A stretch of 64,000 nt of DNA, taken from NCBI GenBank assembly GCA_036705565.1, contig JAUBUY010000034.1; one strand, given 5' to 3'. The notes under the pieces were generated by a model. It had not been told where the DNA came from, ran no database searches, and was given only the letters and a program-made list of their open reading frames with translations. The DNA comes from Microcoleus sp036705565. GTDB lineage: Bacteria > Cyanobacteriota > Cyanobacteriia > Cyanobacteriales > Microcoleaceae. The first letter of the stretch is position 1. Every line of letters starts with the position of its first letter. The translations under genes and the position numbers were made by a program. Shown one piece after another: positions 44,450 to 52,948 of this stretch.

Positions 44450-45733
44450 ATGAAACGTAAATCTTGGCAACTTTTTGCTGTTTTTGGGCTGGTGGGGCTG
44501 CTGCTGTCTGCGGTGGTGAGTTGCAGCAAGCCGGCTGTTAATTCCCAGGCAAATAATACGCAGGAAATCGAGTTCTGGACTATGCAGCTTCAACCTCAGT
44601 TTACTGAGTATTTCAACAAGACGATCGCCGGTTTTGAAGCGGAAAATCCGGGGGTGAAGGTGCGTTGGGTGGACGTTCCTTGGTCGGCGATGGAAAGCAA
44701 GATTTTGGGGGCTGTTTCGGCGAAAAATGCGCCGGATGTGGTGAACCTAAATCCCGATTTTGCTTCGCTGTTGGCGGGACGCAATGCTTGGCTGGATTTG
44801 GATTCTCGAATTCCGCAGCAAGTTCGCGAGCTCTATCTCCCAAATATCTGGAAAGCTAGTGTACTCGACGGCAAGACTTTTGGCATTCCTTGGTATCTCA
44901 CGACTGGGGTGACAATTTACAATACGGAGTTGTTGAAGAAGGCTGGAATTGCTAAGCCTCCTGCTACTTATGCCGAGTTGGCAACTGTGGCGAAGCAGGT
45001 GAAGGAGAAGACTGGCAAGTTTGCTTTTTTTGTGACTTTTGTGCCGGAAGATTCGGCGGAAGTTTTGCAATCTTTTGTGCAAATGGGTGTACCTTTGGTG
45101 GATGCTAAAGGCAAGGCGGCTTTTAATACTGCTAAGGGCAAAGCTGTTTTTCAGTATTGGGTAGATTTGTACAATAACGGACTTTTGCCACAGGATGTTT
45201 TGGTGCAGGGACATCGCAGGGCGATCGAGCTTTATCAAGCTGGGGAAACTACTTTTTTAGCTTCGGGCCCTCAGTTTTTGAAGGCGATTGCTGAGAATGC
45301 TCCGAGTATTGGTGCTGTTTCGGCTGCTGCGCCTCAAATTACGGGGGAAACAGGTAAGAAGACTGTGGCGGTGATGAATTTGGTTGTGCCCCGCGACAGC
45401 AAGCGCCCTGATGATGCTGTCAAGTTTGCTCTGTACGTTACTAATTCTCAAAATCAGTTGGCTTTTGCTAAGGCTGCTAATGTTTTGCCTTCTACGGTTG
45501 AGGCTTTGCAGGACGATTATTTTAAGACTGTTTCTGCTGATGCTCCTGCTGCCGATCGAGCTCGGGTTGTTAGTGCTTCTGGGTTGACTTCCGCTGAGCT
45601 ATTGATTCCGCCTTTGAAGGATGTTAAGAAGTTGCAAAAGGCGATTTATGACAATTTGCAGGCGGCAATGTTGGATGAGAAGTCGGTAGACCAAGCTGTT
45701 GCTGATGCTGCTAAGGCTTGGGATCAAAGGTAG
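44450..45733 (+). CDS. Sugar-type ABC transporter substrate-binding lipoprotein
   Basis: 427 residues from ATG 44450 (MKRKSWQLFAVFGLVGLLLS); a further in-frame ATG at 44417 would precede the signal peptide. Lipobox SAVVSC near residue 23. The body is of the extracellular solute-binding family 1 (MalE/UgpB-like): TIAGFEAENPGVKVRWVDVPW, DVVNLNPDFASLLAG, TFGIPWYLTTGVTIYNTELLKKAGI. No permease or ATPase gene follows, so partners must be elsewhere. The ligand is probably a carbohydrate or polyol, but the sequence does not define it. A terminator-like hairpin follows. Confidence 0.88.
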   Translation: MKRKSWQLFAVFGLVGLLLSAVVSCSKPAVNSQANNTQEIEFWTMQLQPQFTEYFNKTIAGFEAENPGVKVRWVDVPWSAMESKILGAVSAKNAPDVVNLNPDFASLLAGRNAWLDLDSRIPQQVRELYLPNIWKASVLDGKTFGIPWYLTTGVTIYNTELLKKAGIAKPPATYAELATVAKQVKEKTGKFAFFVTFVPEDSAEVLQSFVQMGVPLVDAKGKAAFNTAKGKAVFQYWVDLYNNGLLPQDVLVQGHRRAIELYQAGETTFLASGPQFLKAIAENAPSIGAVSAAAPQITGETGKKTVAVMNLVVPRDSKRPDDAVKFALYVTNSQNQLAFAKAANVLPSTVEALQDDYFKTVSADAPAADRARVVSASGLTSAELLIPPLKDVKKLQKAIYDNLQAAMLDEKSVDQAVADAAKAWDQR

Positions 45734-45748
45734 TTTTTAAGTGAAGCT

Positions 45749-45786
45749 GGGGCGGGATTTTTTTTATTTCGCCCCTTGCTTTTTTA
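45749..45786 (+). terminator. Terminator after the solute-binding gene
   Basis: GGGGCG (45749-45754) pairs with CGCCCC (45770-45775), followed by TTGCTTTTTT. The loop is T-rich. It lies 16 bases after the stop codon. Confidence 0.6.
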
Positions 45787-45920
45787 GGTCACTTGACGTA
45801 TTATTAAATAATGGGAATCTGTGCCGCCATATATAAGCAGATATCAGCCTTTAAATGTAAGGTGCGTCGCCTCGCAGAGCTTCCAATCATCGCGAAAAAT
45901 TCGATGGCGACGCACCTTAC
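45770..45920. repeat. 84-bp direct repeat (left copy) and adjacent 15-bp inverted repeat
   Basis: 45770-45853 is about 90% identical to 47191-47274 (CGCCCCTT, CACTTGACGTATTATTAAAT, GGGAATCTGTGCCGCCATAT). Right after it GTAAGGTGCGTCGCC (45857-45871) is the inverse of GGCGACGCACCTTAC (45906-45920). Together they sit downstream of the PIN toxin gene. Confidence 0.85.
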
Positions 45921-45942
45921 GATTAGCAATCGCCCCTTGTTT

Positions 45943-46374
45943 TTAAGGTTGAATTGTCCAGTCTTCCTGCACTAAATCAGGCACTTGCGAAAAATCTCGG
46001 TAGTTGCGCGTAACGAGGATAGCCTTATTAGCAAGTACAATAGCAGCAATCCGCAAATCTTGCGTGCCGATGCGTATTTTTTGACGGCGTAACTCAGTGT
46101 AAATAGTGAAAGCATTCGGGTCAAATTTCAGAATGTTGAGATTTTTGAAATCATCTAATGTATCCCATAACCTGGTGTAACCCCATACTAATTTGTCCGC
46201 TTGCGAAGATGTCGAAGCCTTTCTGATAAAATCGAACCAGCCGCGAATTACTTCCTCTACGGTTACGATAGTTACAGCAAGGTTTTCTGCGTTAACCTCG
46301 ATTCGCTGCACCATCATTGGATCATTCTTTTGCCAATCGGAGAAACAATTCGTATCAAGTATGTATAGGCTCAT
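45943..46374 (-). CDS. vapC: PIN-domain toxin, VapC type
   Basis: 143 residues. PIN-fold acidic residues are present: Asp7 in YILDTNCFS, Glu40/41 in VTVEEVIRG, Asp106 in IGTQDLRIAAI and Asp127 in RNYRDFSQV. VapC toxins are metal-dependent ribonucleases, most often cutting tRNA or rRNA. The gene overlaps the upstream gene by 4 bases, the usual coupling in toxin-antitoxin operons. It starts MSLYILDTN from ATG. Target is unknown. Confidence 0.9.
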   Translation of the reverse strand: MSLYILDTNCFSDWQKNDPMMVQRIEVNAENLAVTIVTVEEVIRGWFDFIRKASTSSQADKLVWGYTRLWDTLDDFKNLNILKFDPNAFTIYTELRRQKIRIGTQDLRIAAIVLANKAILVTRNYRDFSQVPDLVQEDWTIQP

Positions 46375-47096
46375 TCTGTCTCAACCGCATCGTCAATTTG
46401 ACTGTAATAAGCTTCGGTTTCTGCATCGAGTTCGCGGCGATATTCTTCTATGTGTGCCAATACCTCATCGTAATACGGATCGTTTTCATACTTACCAGCT
46501 AACCTCACCCAAGGATTGTTCGATCGACTATTCGTGAGTTTGACAGAGACGATTTCTGCTTCGGCTAGCTGGGCATTTACTAAATCGTGAAGGTTTTGCA
46601 GTGCTTGCGATCGCGTCTCGCCAAAAGCTTTGCATTCGGGCCATCCCAGCAACGCTGCACTGACTGTTGTGTCTGATTCGTTTTTAATGATTATGTGAGC
46701 AGTTGAGCTGTCGAGGTCGCCCCCAAAGTTAGTGCGATCGGCTGCGCGAATGTCGCAGGTAGCGTTACCTGTTAACAGTGTTTTTGTCTTGACTGTCTGC
46801 TTGGTGTTTTCCTGGCGCGGATTTTCTCTTTCTCCAATGATAAGCGGGTCTGCTTTGCGAAGCGCGTCAAGAAATTTGACCATGTTTACTCTCTCCTTGG
46901 TGTTTTCCTGGCCTAACTTTTCTATTACTGGCCCGATCGCCGAGGCAGGAGTTACCTTGACTGTAGAATCGATGTTTTCCTGACGCTGCTTGATTATGTT
47001 TCGCCTGAAAAGCTCGTCAAATAGTAAAGTTTGCTCTTGGGCTGGCAAAGCTTCTATATATTCAATTAGCCTTTGCACCGATATAAGGCTGCTCAT
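46371..47096 (-). CDS. Composite antitoxin-like protein upstream of vapC
   Basis: 241 residues, far longer than a VapB. Residues 1-35 (RLIEYIEALPAQEQTLLFDELFRR) look helical. About 38-125 is a low-similarity segment with three RQENxxxxV units (QENIDSTVKV, QENTKERVNM, QENTKQTVKT). About 140-190 is a HicB-like domain (TVSAALLGWPECKAFGETRSQALQNLHDLVNAQL). The end (PWVRLAGKYENDPYYDEVLAHIEEYRRELDAE) has the form of a VapB/Phd-type toxin-binding tail. Antitoxin role is inferred from the 4-base overlap with vapC and the tail; the HicB-like part is unexpected beside a PIN toxin. Confidence 0.7.
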   Translation of the reverse strand: MSSLISVQRLIEYIEALPAQEQTLLFDELFRRNIIKQRQENIDSTVKVTPASAIGPVIEKLGQENTKERVNMVKFLDALRKADPLIIGERENPRQENTKQTVKTKTLLTGNATCDIRAADRTNFGGDLDSSTAHIIIKNESDTTVSAALLGWPECKAFGETRSQALQNLHDLVNAQLAEAEIVSVKLTNSRSNNPWVRLAGKYENDPYYDEVLAHIEEYRRELDAETEAYYSQIDDAVETE

Positions 47097-47190
47097 AAAC
47101 TTCTATCTCTAAATTTTTCTAAACTCACTTGTATTGTAACAAAAATTTGGCATTGGGCATTGGGCATTAGGCATTAATCTTTTTTGCTCT

Positions 47191-47274
47191 CGCCCCTTCC
47201 TTTTTTCGACCACTTGACGTATTATTAAATAATGGGAATCTGTGCCGCCATATATACGCAAATATCAGCTTTTA
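47191..47274. repeat. 84-bp direct repeat, right copy flanking the vapC module
   Basis: Second copy of 45770-45853, 1421 bases away and in the same orientation, enclosing the toxin-antitoxin pair. Nearby 47142-47175 is a run of GGCATTGGGCATTGGGCATT heptamers. 47398-47414 has a single AACCGGGTTTCT fragment. No gene lies in 47097-47545. Confidence 0.88.
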
Positions 47275-47545
47275 AGTTATTATCGAATGATGAAATTACC
47301 GCCTCTTCACAACGCGGAGTCGGAGGAGAACTCTGGATAAGTCAATCTCGACTATTTTAGAGGTAAATGTTTGTTGATAAAAACGATCGCTCATCCCAGG
47401 AACCGGGTTTCTTTATCCCGTGCGATCGCCTTTCTCAATTCAGCTTAATTGATGATTTGTACGAATACAGCCTGAATTCCTCAAATATTCAGAAATTTGA
47501 CTCGTGTTAAAATCAAAACTCAGCTCAGAATAGGATAAAATTCTT

Positions 47546-48121
47546 ATGCCAGCGATGACACTCAAAGATTTAAACCAAGTTCAAACCCTTTTTTCCGAAG
47601 CGGGTTTAGATTACAAAATTGAACTAGAAGACGGGAGACTTTCAATTGTGGGGCCATCAGACATCGTATCCAGTGAAATCAGCAGTATTTTGATTCGTTT
47701 GCTGGGTAACTGGGTTTATCCCCGTCGCTTGGGGAGAGTCTTTGACTCCGCAGGCGGTTTCATCATGCCGGATACGAATGTGAAAGCGCCGGATGTTTCT
47801 TTTGTGCGCGCCGCCCGCTTGCGCCAAAGTCCGCGTTATTTTGGAGAACTTGTCCCCGATTTGGTGGTTGAGATTAAATCTCAGAGCGATCGCATTAAGC
47901 TTATAGAAACCAAGGTTTTGAAGTTTATAGAATTGGGTGCGATCGTCGGAATTCTGATCGATCCTGATGAAGAAACAGTGACTATTTATCGCTCTACAGG
48001 TGAACCGACTGTTTTAGGAAATGGCGATATCTTAACAGTAGCAGAACTTTTTCCCGGTTGGGAATTGCCCGTTTCAGAATTGTGGCCTCCTATCTTTACT
48101 GAGGAAGAAACACAATTCTGA
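47546..48121 (+). CDS. Uma2 family (DUF820) endonuclease-like protein
   Basis: 191 residues, full length. ATG start, helical N-terminus (TLKDLNQVQTLFSEAGLDYKIELEDG), and the PD-(D/E)xK-like core with Asp in APDVSFVRA and Glu/Lys in LVVEIKSQSDR, then ILIDPDEETVTIY and FPGWELPVSELWPPIF. It is a close paralogue of the truncated gene at 1-462. A role as nuclease is suggested by the fold only. It lies 5 bases before the convergent folC stop codon. Confidence 0.88.
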   Translation: MPAMTLKDLNQVQTLFSEAGLDYKIELEDGRLSIVGPSDIVSSEISSILIRLLGNWVYPRRLGRVFDSAGGFIMPDTNVKAPDVSFVRAARLRQSPRYFGELVPDLVVEIKSQSDRIKLIETKVLKFIELGAIVGILIDPDEETVTIYRSTGEPTVLGNGDILTVAELFPGWELPVSELWPPIFTEEETQF

Positions 48122-48126
48122 TGCGT

Positions 48127-49392
48127 TTAAGCTTGGGATTGTTGTTGTTGCAGAAAATAGCCGACGAGATAAAGCGAACCGCAAAGGATTGTTAGGTTGT
48201 CGCCTGTAACAGCAGCATCTAAAGCTGTTGTTAAGTCGGGGAAGGCTTGACAAAGAGTTAATTCGGGGCAGATAATTTGAGCTAGGGTGGCTAATTCTGC
48301 GGGGGATGATGAGTTTTGATCGGGTACGGGTACTAAGTAAAGTCGATCGCCCTTTTTGAGTAATGCTTTCAAAATATCGTCGCAGTCTTTAGTCGCAAGA
48401 ATGCCGATTACCCAGTTAATCGGTGACGGGTGATTGTTCAGGCGATCGACATATTCACGCAGGGCGATAGCTGCAGCCGGGTTGTGCGCGCCGTCAATTA
48501 ATATGTGGCGGTTTTTCCAAGTTGTCTGCTGGAGTCTTCCGGGCCATTGGGTTGTGGCTATACCGTTTTCGATGGCGGTTGGAGAAATTTGCCATCCTTG
48601 GTTTTGGAGAGTTTGCAAAGTTGCGATCGCAATTGCTGAATTCATTAGTTGAAATTTTCCCAGCAGCGGCAATTGATATTTTATTTTAACTGCATTTTGA
48701 TTTAACTGATATTCTGCGAATCCTTGTCCTAAATCTATAGCTGGTTTTACCCAAGTTGCCGGACAGTCTAATTCTTGAATGCGTTTTTCTACTACTATTC
48801 TAGCTGATTCTGGCAATTCTCCGATCACGGCCGGACATTTTGCTTTGAGAATTCCGGCTTTTTCCCCAGCAATATCGGCGACGGTGGGGCCGAGTATTTG
48901 CCAGTGTTCGAGACTGATAGAAGTGATGACGCTAGCGAGAGGTGTTTCGCAAACGTTAGTCGCGTCTAATCTACCGCCCAATCCAGTTTCTATGACTGCG
49001 ATGTCTGTTTTTTGTTCGGCGAAATACAGCCAAGCTGCGGCGGTGATTATTTCAAATTGAGTGGGTGTTTCGGTGTTGTTTTCGGTGGCGGCGACAACTC
49101 GTTCTAGACACTGTTGCAATTCTGTTGGGGAAATCGGTTTTTGGTTGATGCAAATTCTTTCTGTCCAATCGATTAAGTGCGGGGATGTGTAGCGTCCAAC
49201 TCGATAGCCTGCTTCTGTTAGTACGGAAGAGAGATAAGCGCAAACGGAACCTTTGCCATTGGTGCCGGCAATGTGGATAATGGGTACTTGTTGGTGGGGG
49301 TTGTCTAGTTTTTGGAGAAGTTGGTGAATTCTTTCTAGCCCCAGATGGACGCCGAAATGTTGGTAGGATTGGAGGATGGATTCTGCATTCAT
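48127..49392 (-). CDS. folC: Dihydrofolate synthase / folylpolyglutamate synthase
   Basis: 421 residues. The Mur-ligase fold is clear: the ATP P-loop HIAGTNGKGSVCAYL near residue 45, SPHLIDWTERICIN, FEIITAAAWLYFAEQ, ETGLGGRLDATNV, and the C-terminal DGAHNPAAAIALREY. FolC adds glutamate to dihydropteroate and to tetrahydrofolates. The ATG at 49392 gives the standard start (MNAESILQSYQHFG). It is convergent with the Uma2 gene and divergent from the methyltransferase gene. Confidence 0.95.
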   Translation of the reverse strand: MNAESILQSYQHFGVHLGLERIHQLLQKLDNPHQQVPIIHIAGTNGKGSVCAYLSSVLTEAGYRVGRYTSPHLIDWTERICINQKPISPTELQQCLERVVAATENNTETPTQFEIITAAAWLYFAEQKTDIAVIETGLGGRLDATNVCETPLASVITSISLEHWQILGPTVADIAGEKAGILKAKCPAVIGELPESARIVVEKRIQELDCPATWVKPAIDLGQGFAEYQLNQNAVKIKYQLPLLGKFQLMNSAIAIATLQTLQNQGWQISPTAIENGIATTQWPGRLQQTTWKNRHILIDGAHNPAAAIALREYVDRLNNHPSPINWVIGILATKDCDDILKALLKKGDRLYLVPVPDQNSSSPAELATLAQIICPELTLCQAFPDLTTALDAAVTGDNLTILCGSLYLVGYFLQQQQSQA

Positions 49393-49436
49393 TGAGGATG
49401 ATAAGTTCTGTTTGTGTGTGAATTAGATTTTTTTTT

Positions 49437-49485
49437 ATTAACCGCAGAGGGCGCAGAGGGCGCAGAGTGAGAGAAGAAAGAGATA
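49437..49485. repeat. Dispersed CAGAG-type repeat, copy upstream of folC and the methylase
   Basis: TTAACCGCAGAGGGCGCAGA then GGGCGCAGAGTGAGAGAAG. It lies in the 153-bp divergent gap. Confidence 0.8.
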
Positions 49486-49545
49486 GATATCTAAGAAAAG
49501 AGAGGTTTATAATTGATTTATTGTATTTATTGCGGGTGAAAAAAG

Positions 49546-50532
49546 GTGATTTTGGATATTATTTCTCTGTTTTCGGGTTGTGGGGGGTTGGATTTGGGTT
49601 TTCGGTTAGCTGGGTTTAATGCGGTTTGGGCGAATGAATATGATAAGTCTATTTGGGATACCTACGAGTTTAACCATCCTGAAACTATTTTAGATCGCAG
49701 AGATATCAGAAAAATTAATTCTGATGAAATTCCCAACTGTATTGGGATAATCGGCGGGCCTCCTTGTCAAAGTTGGAGTGAAGCAGGGGCGAAACGGGGG
49801 ATTGATGACTGTCGGGGTCAACTTTTCTGGGAGTATATCAGAATTGTGCGGGACAAGCAGCCTTTGTTTTTTTTAGCTGAGAATGTTAGCGGTATTTTGG
49901 CGGCCCGAAACAAGGATGCTTTTACTTATATATTATCGCAGTTTGAGGACATCGGGTATCGGGTTTCCTACAAGTTGGTGAATGCTAGAAATTTTGGGGT
50001 TCCGCAAGATAGGCAAAGGGTGATTGTTGTTGGCTATCGGCAGAATCTGGGTTTTGGTTTTGAGTTTCCCGAACCTGGAACCGAGGTTTTGACGCTGAAA
50101 GATGCGATTTTTGATTTGCAGGCGATCGCCCCTATGTCAGTTAAGGGTAAATTAGATAATTATCACGATTCTGTCCCAAATCACGAATGTGCGGATTTGG
50201 GGTTTTCCAGCATTTATATGTCGCGCAATCGAGTTAGAAGTTGGTCAGAACCTTCGTTTACCATTCAGGCAAGCGGCAGACACGCACCTCTCCATCCTCA
50301 AGCTACTAAAATGATTTTAGTTGGCAAAGACAAACGCATTTTTGACCCCAATTCGCCTCTGCCTTACCGTCGGCTTTCTGTGCGAGAGTGCGCCAGAGTT
50401 CAGACTTTCCCGGATGATTTTATTTTCAAATATAAGTATATTGCTGACGGATACAAAATGGTCGGCAATGCTGTTCCTGTGAATTTGGCTAGAAATTTGG
50501 CCAGTAAGATTTTTGAGGATATTGCCAACTGA
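49546..50532 (+). CDS. DNA (cytosine-5-)methyltransferase, M.HaeIII-like, predicted GGCC specificity
   Basis: 328 residues, GTG start with AAAAAGG before it. All key motifs are present: I (SLFSGCGGLDLGFRLAGF), IV with the catalytic cysteine (GGPPCQSWSEAG), VI (FFLAENVSGI), VIII (PQDRQRVIVVGYR), and IX/X (RRLSVRECARVQTFPDDFIF and GYKMVGNAVPVNLA). The target-recognition segment and flanks (ANEYDKSIWDTYEFNHP, MSRNRVRSWSEPSFTIQASGR) are closely like M.HaeIII, so GGCC methylation at the inner cytosine is predicted. Orphan GGCC C5-methylases (DmtB type) are known in filamentous cyanobacteria. No endonuclease gene is adjacent, so I read it as an orphan. Confidence 0.92.
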   Translation: MILDIISLFSGCGGLDLGFRLAGFNAVWANEYDKSIWDTYEFNHPETILDRRDIRKINSDEIPNCIGIIGGPPCQSWSEAGAKRGIDDCRGQLFWEYIRIVRDKQPLFFLAENVSGILAARNKDAFTYILSQFEDIGYRVSYKLVNARNFGVPQDRQRVIVVGYRQNLGFGFEFPEPGTEVLTLKDAIFDLQAIAPMSVKGKLDNYHDSVPNHECADLGFSSIYMSRNRVRSWSEPSFTIQASGRHAPLHPQATKMILVGKDKRIFDPNSPLPYRRLSVRECARVQTFPDDFIFKYKYIADGYKMVGNAVPVNLARNLASKIFEDIAN

Positions 50533-50539
50533 AGCCGAC

Positions 50540-50680
50540 CATCTACCAGTCGCTAGGGAATGAATTCCACGGCGCTTTTAGCGAAAGTCATCGCTATAAA
50601 GACTAATCTCAAATCCGTATTATTCATCTCTCTCTTCTCCTCCTCTGTGTCCTCTGTGGCCTCTGCGGTTTAATAATTCC
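50540..50680. repeat. Fragment of the AGTCCG family and a CAGAG-type repeat
   Basis: 50550-50595 has CGCTAGGGAATGAATTCCAC and GCGAAAGTCATCGC, a fragment of the palindrome at 7827-7957. 50625-50680 is a CAGAG-type copy (CTCTTCTCCTCCTCTGTG, CCTCTGTGG, CCTCTGCGG). Together they fill the convergent gap. Confidence 0.7.
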
Positions 50681-50690
50681 GAATTATCTG

Positions 50691-51908
50691 TCATTGAAAC
50701 TTGGTTAACTGACCGAGATTGTGCCCAATCGCATTTGTCCCGCGAATATGAGACAAGGGAGAACCTCCATACAAAAAGCTATTCAAACTAACTTGATAAT
50801 TTTGTTGAACTGCTAAATCCAACCACAAATTGTTAATCGCGTCTCCCGGCTTGTAGTCGGGGATGTTGTGCTGATAATAAGGAAAACTGTCTATACAAGT
50901 ATTGAAAAAGTTTTTCCGCCCGCAATGCTTTAAATACTGATATCGCGGTTTGAATTCTGTTTGATTTTCCAATACTGTATATATAGTATCTGCGAGAGAT
51001 TCTGGGTCAAATTTGGCGTAAAGACCCGCACCTTCGGGGAAAACAGGCGAGTTGCCTCTGGCGTATTGGTTGAATTCTTCAAAACAAATTACAGGTACGT
51101 TGCAACTCATGGCTTCGGTAATTCCTCGGTTTTTTCCTTCGAGGAGGGAACCGAGGACGAATGCTTGTGCCCGCGAATAATATGTGGGGATTTCGCTGTA
51201 GTAGTCAACTCTCGGTACTAAGTTAATGTAGTCCGACGGATTGCCTAAAATTGCCTCTACTTGCCGCCATTCTTTTAAGGCGTACTCGTCGAGAGTTTTC
51301 AGGTTGCTAGCATCAAATTCGTGGCCGGTGACTACTGTTAATTTTATCGGTTTTTGCGGATATTTTTGACGGTAAACTTTTAAGGCTTTGGCTATGATTG
51401 GCAAATTTTTTTCTTCGGAAATTCGGGCGACGGCTAGCAAGTCGATGTCTTTGGCGGGGACGTTGCGCGGGGAAATTAAGTATTCGTTGATGAAGTCGGT
51501 GTCTTGTAGTGGTATGATTGGTTTGTGTGCGCGATCGGGATAAGTTTCGCGAAACCACTTTTCTCGCTGCGGGTTTTTGTATAAACTGGAGTAGGCGTCA
51601 GCTATGGGGGCCCAGGAGTAGGAGATTCCGGGGGAATAGGTGAAGGAGAAAAATACTGATGAAATTTGGGGAAATAGTTTGTTTATTAGTTCGACTGCTT
51701 CGCTGAAGTAAATTCCTTTGATGAAACGCCCTTCGTAAAACAATGGGGGAAGCAAGACGTAGAAACTGACGGTATCGAAGCGGTGGGGTTGGTCTTCAAA
51801 TATCTCCCAGGTAAAGGCGTCTAAGTCTGCATAGATTTCGGCGATTGGTTTGTTGATGTGGGGGTTGCGTAAATATGGTTTTTGTCGATCGTAGTTTCCG
51901 CGTACCAT
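50691..51908 (-). CDS. Glycosyltransferase, GT-B fold, family 1-like
   Basis: 405 residues. The C-terminal half has the GT4/GT1 donor-binding layout: DLLAVARISEEKNLPIIAKAL (sugar-nucleotide loop), VVTGHEFDASN, YSRAQAFVLGSLLEGKNRGITEAMSCNVPVICFEEFN with the E-x7-E motif around EGKNRGITE, and PEGAGLYAKFDPESLADTI. It transfers a sugar from a nucleotide donor. The N-terminal acceptor half is not recognisable. No polysaccharide cluster surrounds it. Start is the ATG at 51908, in MVRGNYDRQKPYL. Confidence 0.85.
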   Translation of the reverse strand: MVRGNYDRQKPYLRNPHINKPIAEIYADLDAFTWEIFEDQPHRFDTVSFYVLLPPLFYEGRFIKGIYFSEAVELINKLFPQISSVFFSFTYSPGISYSWAPIADAYSSLYKNPQREKWFRETYPDRAHKPIIPLQDTDFINEYLISPRNVPAKDIDLLAVARISEEKNLPIIAKALKVYRQKYPQKPIKLTVVTGHEFDASNLKTLDEYALKEWRQVEAILGNPSDYINLVPRVDYYSEIPTYYSRAQAFVLGSLLEGKNRGITEAMSCNVPVICFEEFNQYARGNSPVFPEGAGLYAKFDPESLADTIYTVLENQTEFKPRYQYLKHCGRKNFFNTCIDSFPYYQHNIPDYKPGDAINNLWLDLAVQQNYQVSLNSFLYGGSPLSHIRGTNAIGHNLGQLTKFQ

Positions 51909-51940
51909 ATAATTCTGAGTGTGAGTATCTAGCTTTTTTT

Positions 51941-51983
51941 TATTTAACCGCAGAGGGCGCAGAGGGCGCAGAGAAGAAGAGAG
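51941..51983. repeat. Dispersed CAGAG-type repeat, copy before the glycosyltransferase
   Basis: TTTAACCGCAGAGGGCGC, AGAGGGCGC, AGAGAAGAAGAGAG. It is in the 79-bp gap between rsmI's stop and the next gene's start. Confidence 0.8.
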
Positions 51984-51987
51984 TTAT

Positions 51988-52869
51988 TCACAAGTCATTC
52001 ACGGGTTGTTCTAGTGATTCATGGTCGCCTATTGTGAGGGCGAGTTGGTAGATTTGGCGGCGGGGAAGGGATGTTTGTTGGGCTAGCTGGCGGCTGGCTT
52101 GGGAACGACTTATGCCTTCTGCTATTAATGTTTGCAATTCTGCTTTAATTGCGTCTTCGGAAAATATTGGGGCGGCTGTTTGGATGCCGGCTATTACGAG
52201 GGTAAATTCTCCCTGGGGTTCGCGATTGGTGTAAAGTTCGATCGCACTTTCTATACTACCACGCCAAAACTCTTCGTGCATTTTGGTTAATTCTCTGGCC
52301 AGCACAATCTGTCTGTCGCTTCCCAAACTATTTGCTAAATCTTGTAAAGTTTGTCGCAATCGGTGCGGAGATTCGTATAATATTATAGTGCGGGATTCTA
52401 TTTGCAAAGCTTCTAAACTCTGTTGGCGTTCTTGACCTTTCACGGGTAAGAAACCTTCAAATACAAATCTCTCTGTGGGTAATCCTGATGCAGTTATCCC
52501 AACTATGCAGGCGGTCGGGCCGGGAATCGGAATAATGTTAATATTAGCGTCGGCGCAAGCTTTCACTAACTCGGAACCGGGGTCAGAAATTCCCGGCATT
52601 CCGGCATCGGTGACGAGGGCGATATTTTTGCCTAAATGCAGTTTGTCGATGATTTCGGGAAGTCGTTGGTGTTGGTTGTGTTCGTGATAGCTGATTTGGG
52701 GAGTTTTGATTTGAAAATGGTGCAAAAGTTTGCCTGTATGGCGGGTATCTTCGGCGGCGATGAAGTCTACTTTTTGCAAGATTTTGATGGCGCGAAATGT
52801 CATGTCTTCCAGGTTGCCGATCGGGGTTCCTACGATGTAAAGTGTTCCTGTATTGGGATTTGCTTGCAT
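51988..52869 (-). CDS. rsmI: 16S rRNA (cytidine(1402)-2'-O)-methyltransferase RsmI
   Basis: 293 residues from ATG 52869 (MQANPNTGTLYIVGTPIGNL); the 23 upstream in-frame codons run into a repeat and look non-coding. SAM-binding tetrapyrrole-methylase fold: TPIGNLEDMTFRAI, AEDTRHTGKLLHHF, SYHEHNQHQRLPEI, VTDAGMPGISDPGSELV, FLPVKGQERQQ, ARELTKMHEEFWRGS. It 2'-O-methylates C1402 at the ribosomal decoding centre, partnered by RsmH. It is divergent from the PfkB kinase gene. Confidence 0.95.
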   Translation of the reverse strand: MQANPNTGTLYIVGTPIGNLEDMTFRAIKILQKVDFIAAEDTRHTGKLLHHFQIKTPQISYHEHNQHQRLPEIIDKLHLGKNIALVTDAGMPGISDPGSELVKACADANINIIPIPGPTACIVGITASGLPTERFVFEGFLPVKGQERQQSLEALQIESRTIILYESPHRLRQTLQDLANSLGSDRQIVLARELTKMHEEFWRGSIESAIELYTNREPQGEFTLVIAGIQTAAPIFSEDAIKAELQTLIAEGISRSQASRQLAQQTSLPRRQIYQLALTIGDHESLEQPVNDL

Positions 52870-52948
52870 TTTAAGATTGAGATTTTTTAACGATAGGACA
52901 CGGGCGGGACGCCCATGCCACAGGCCCATGCCACACATTTAAGAAGAT

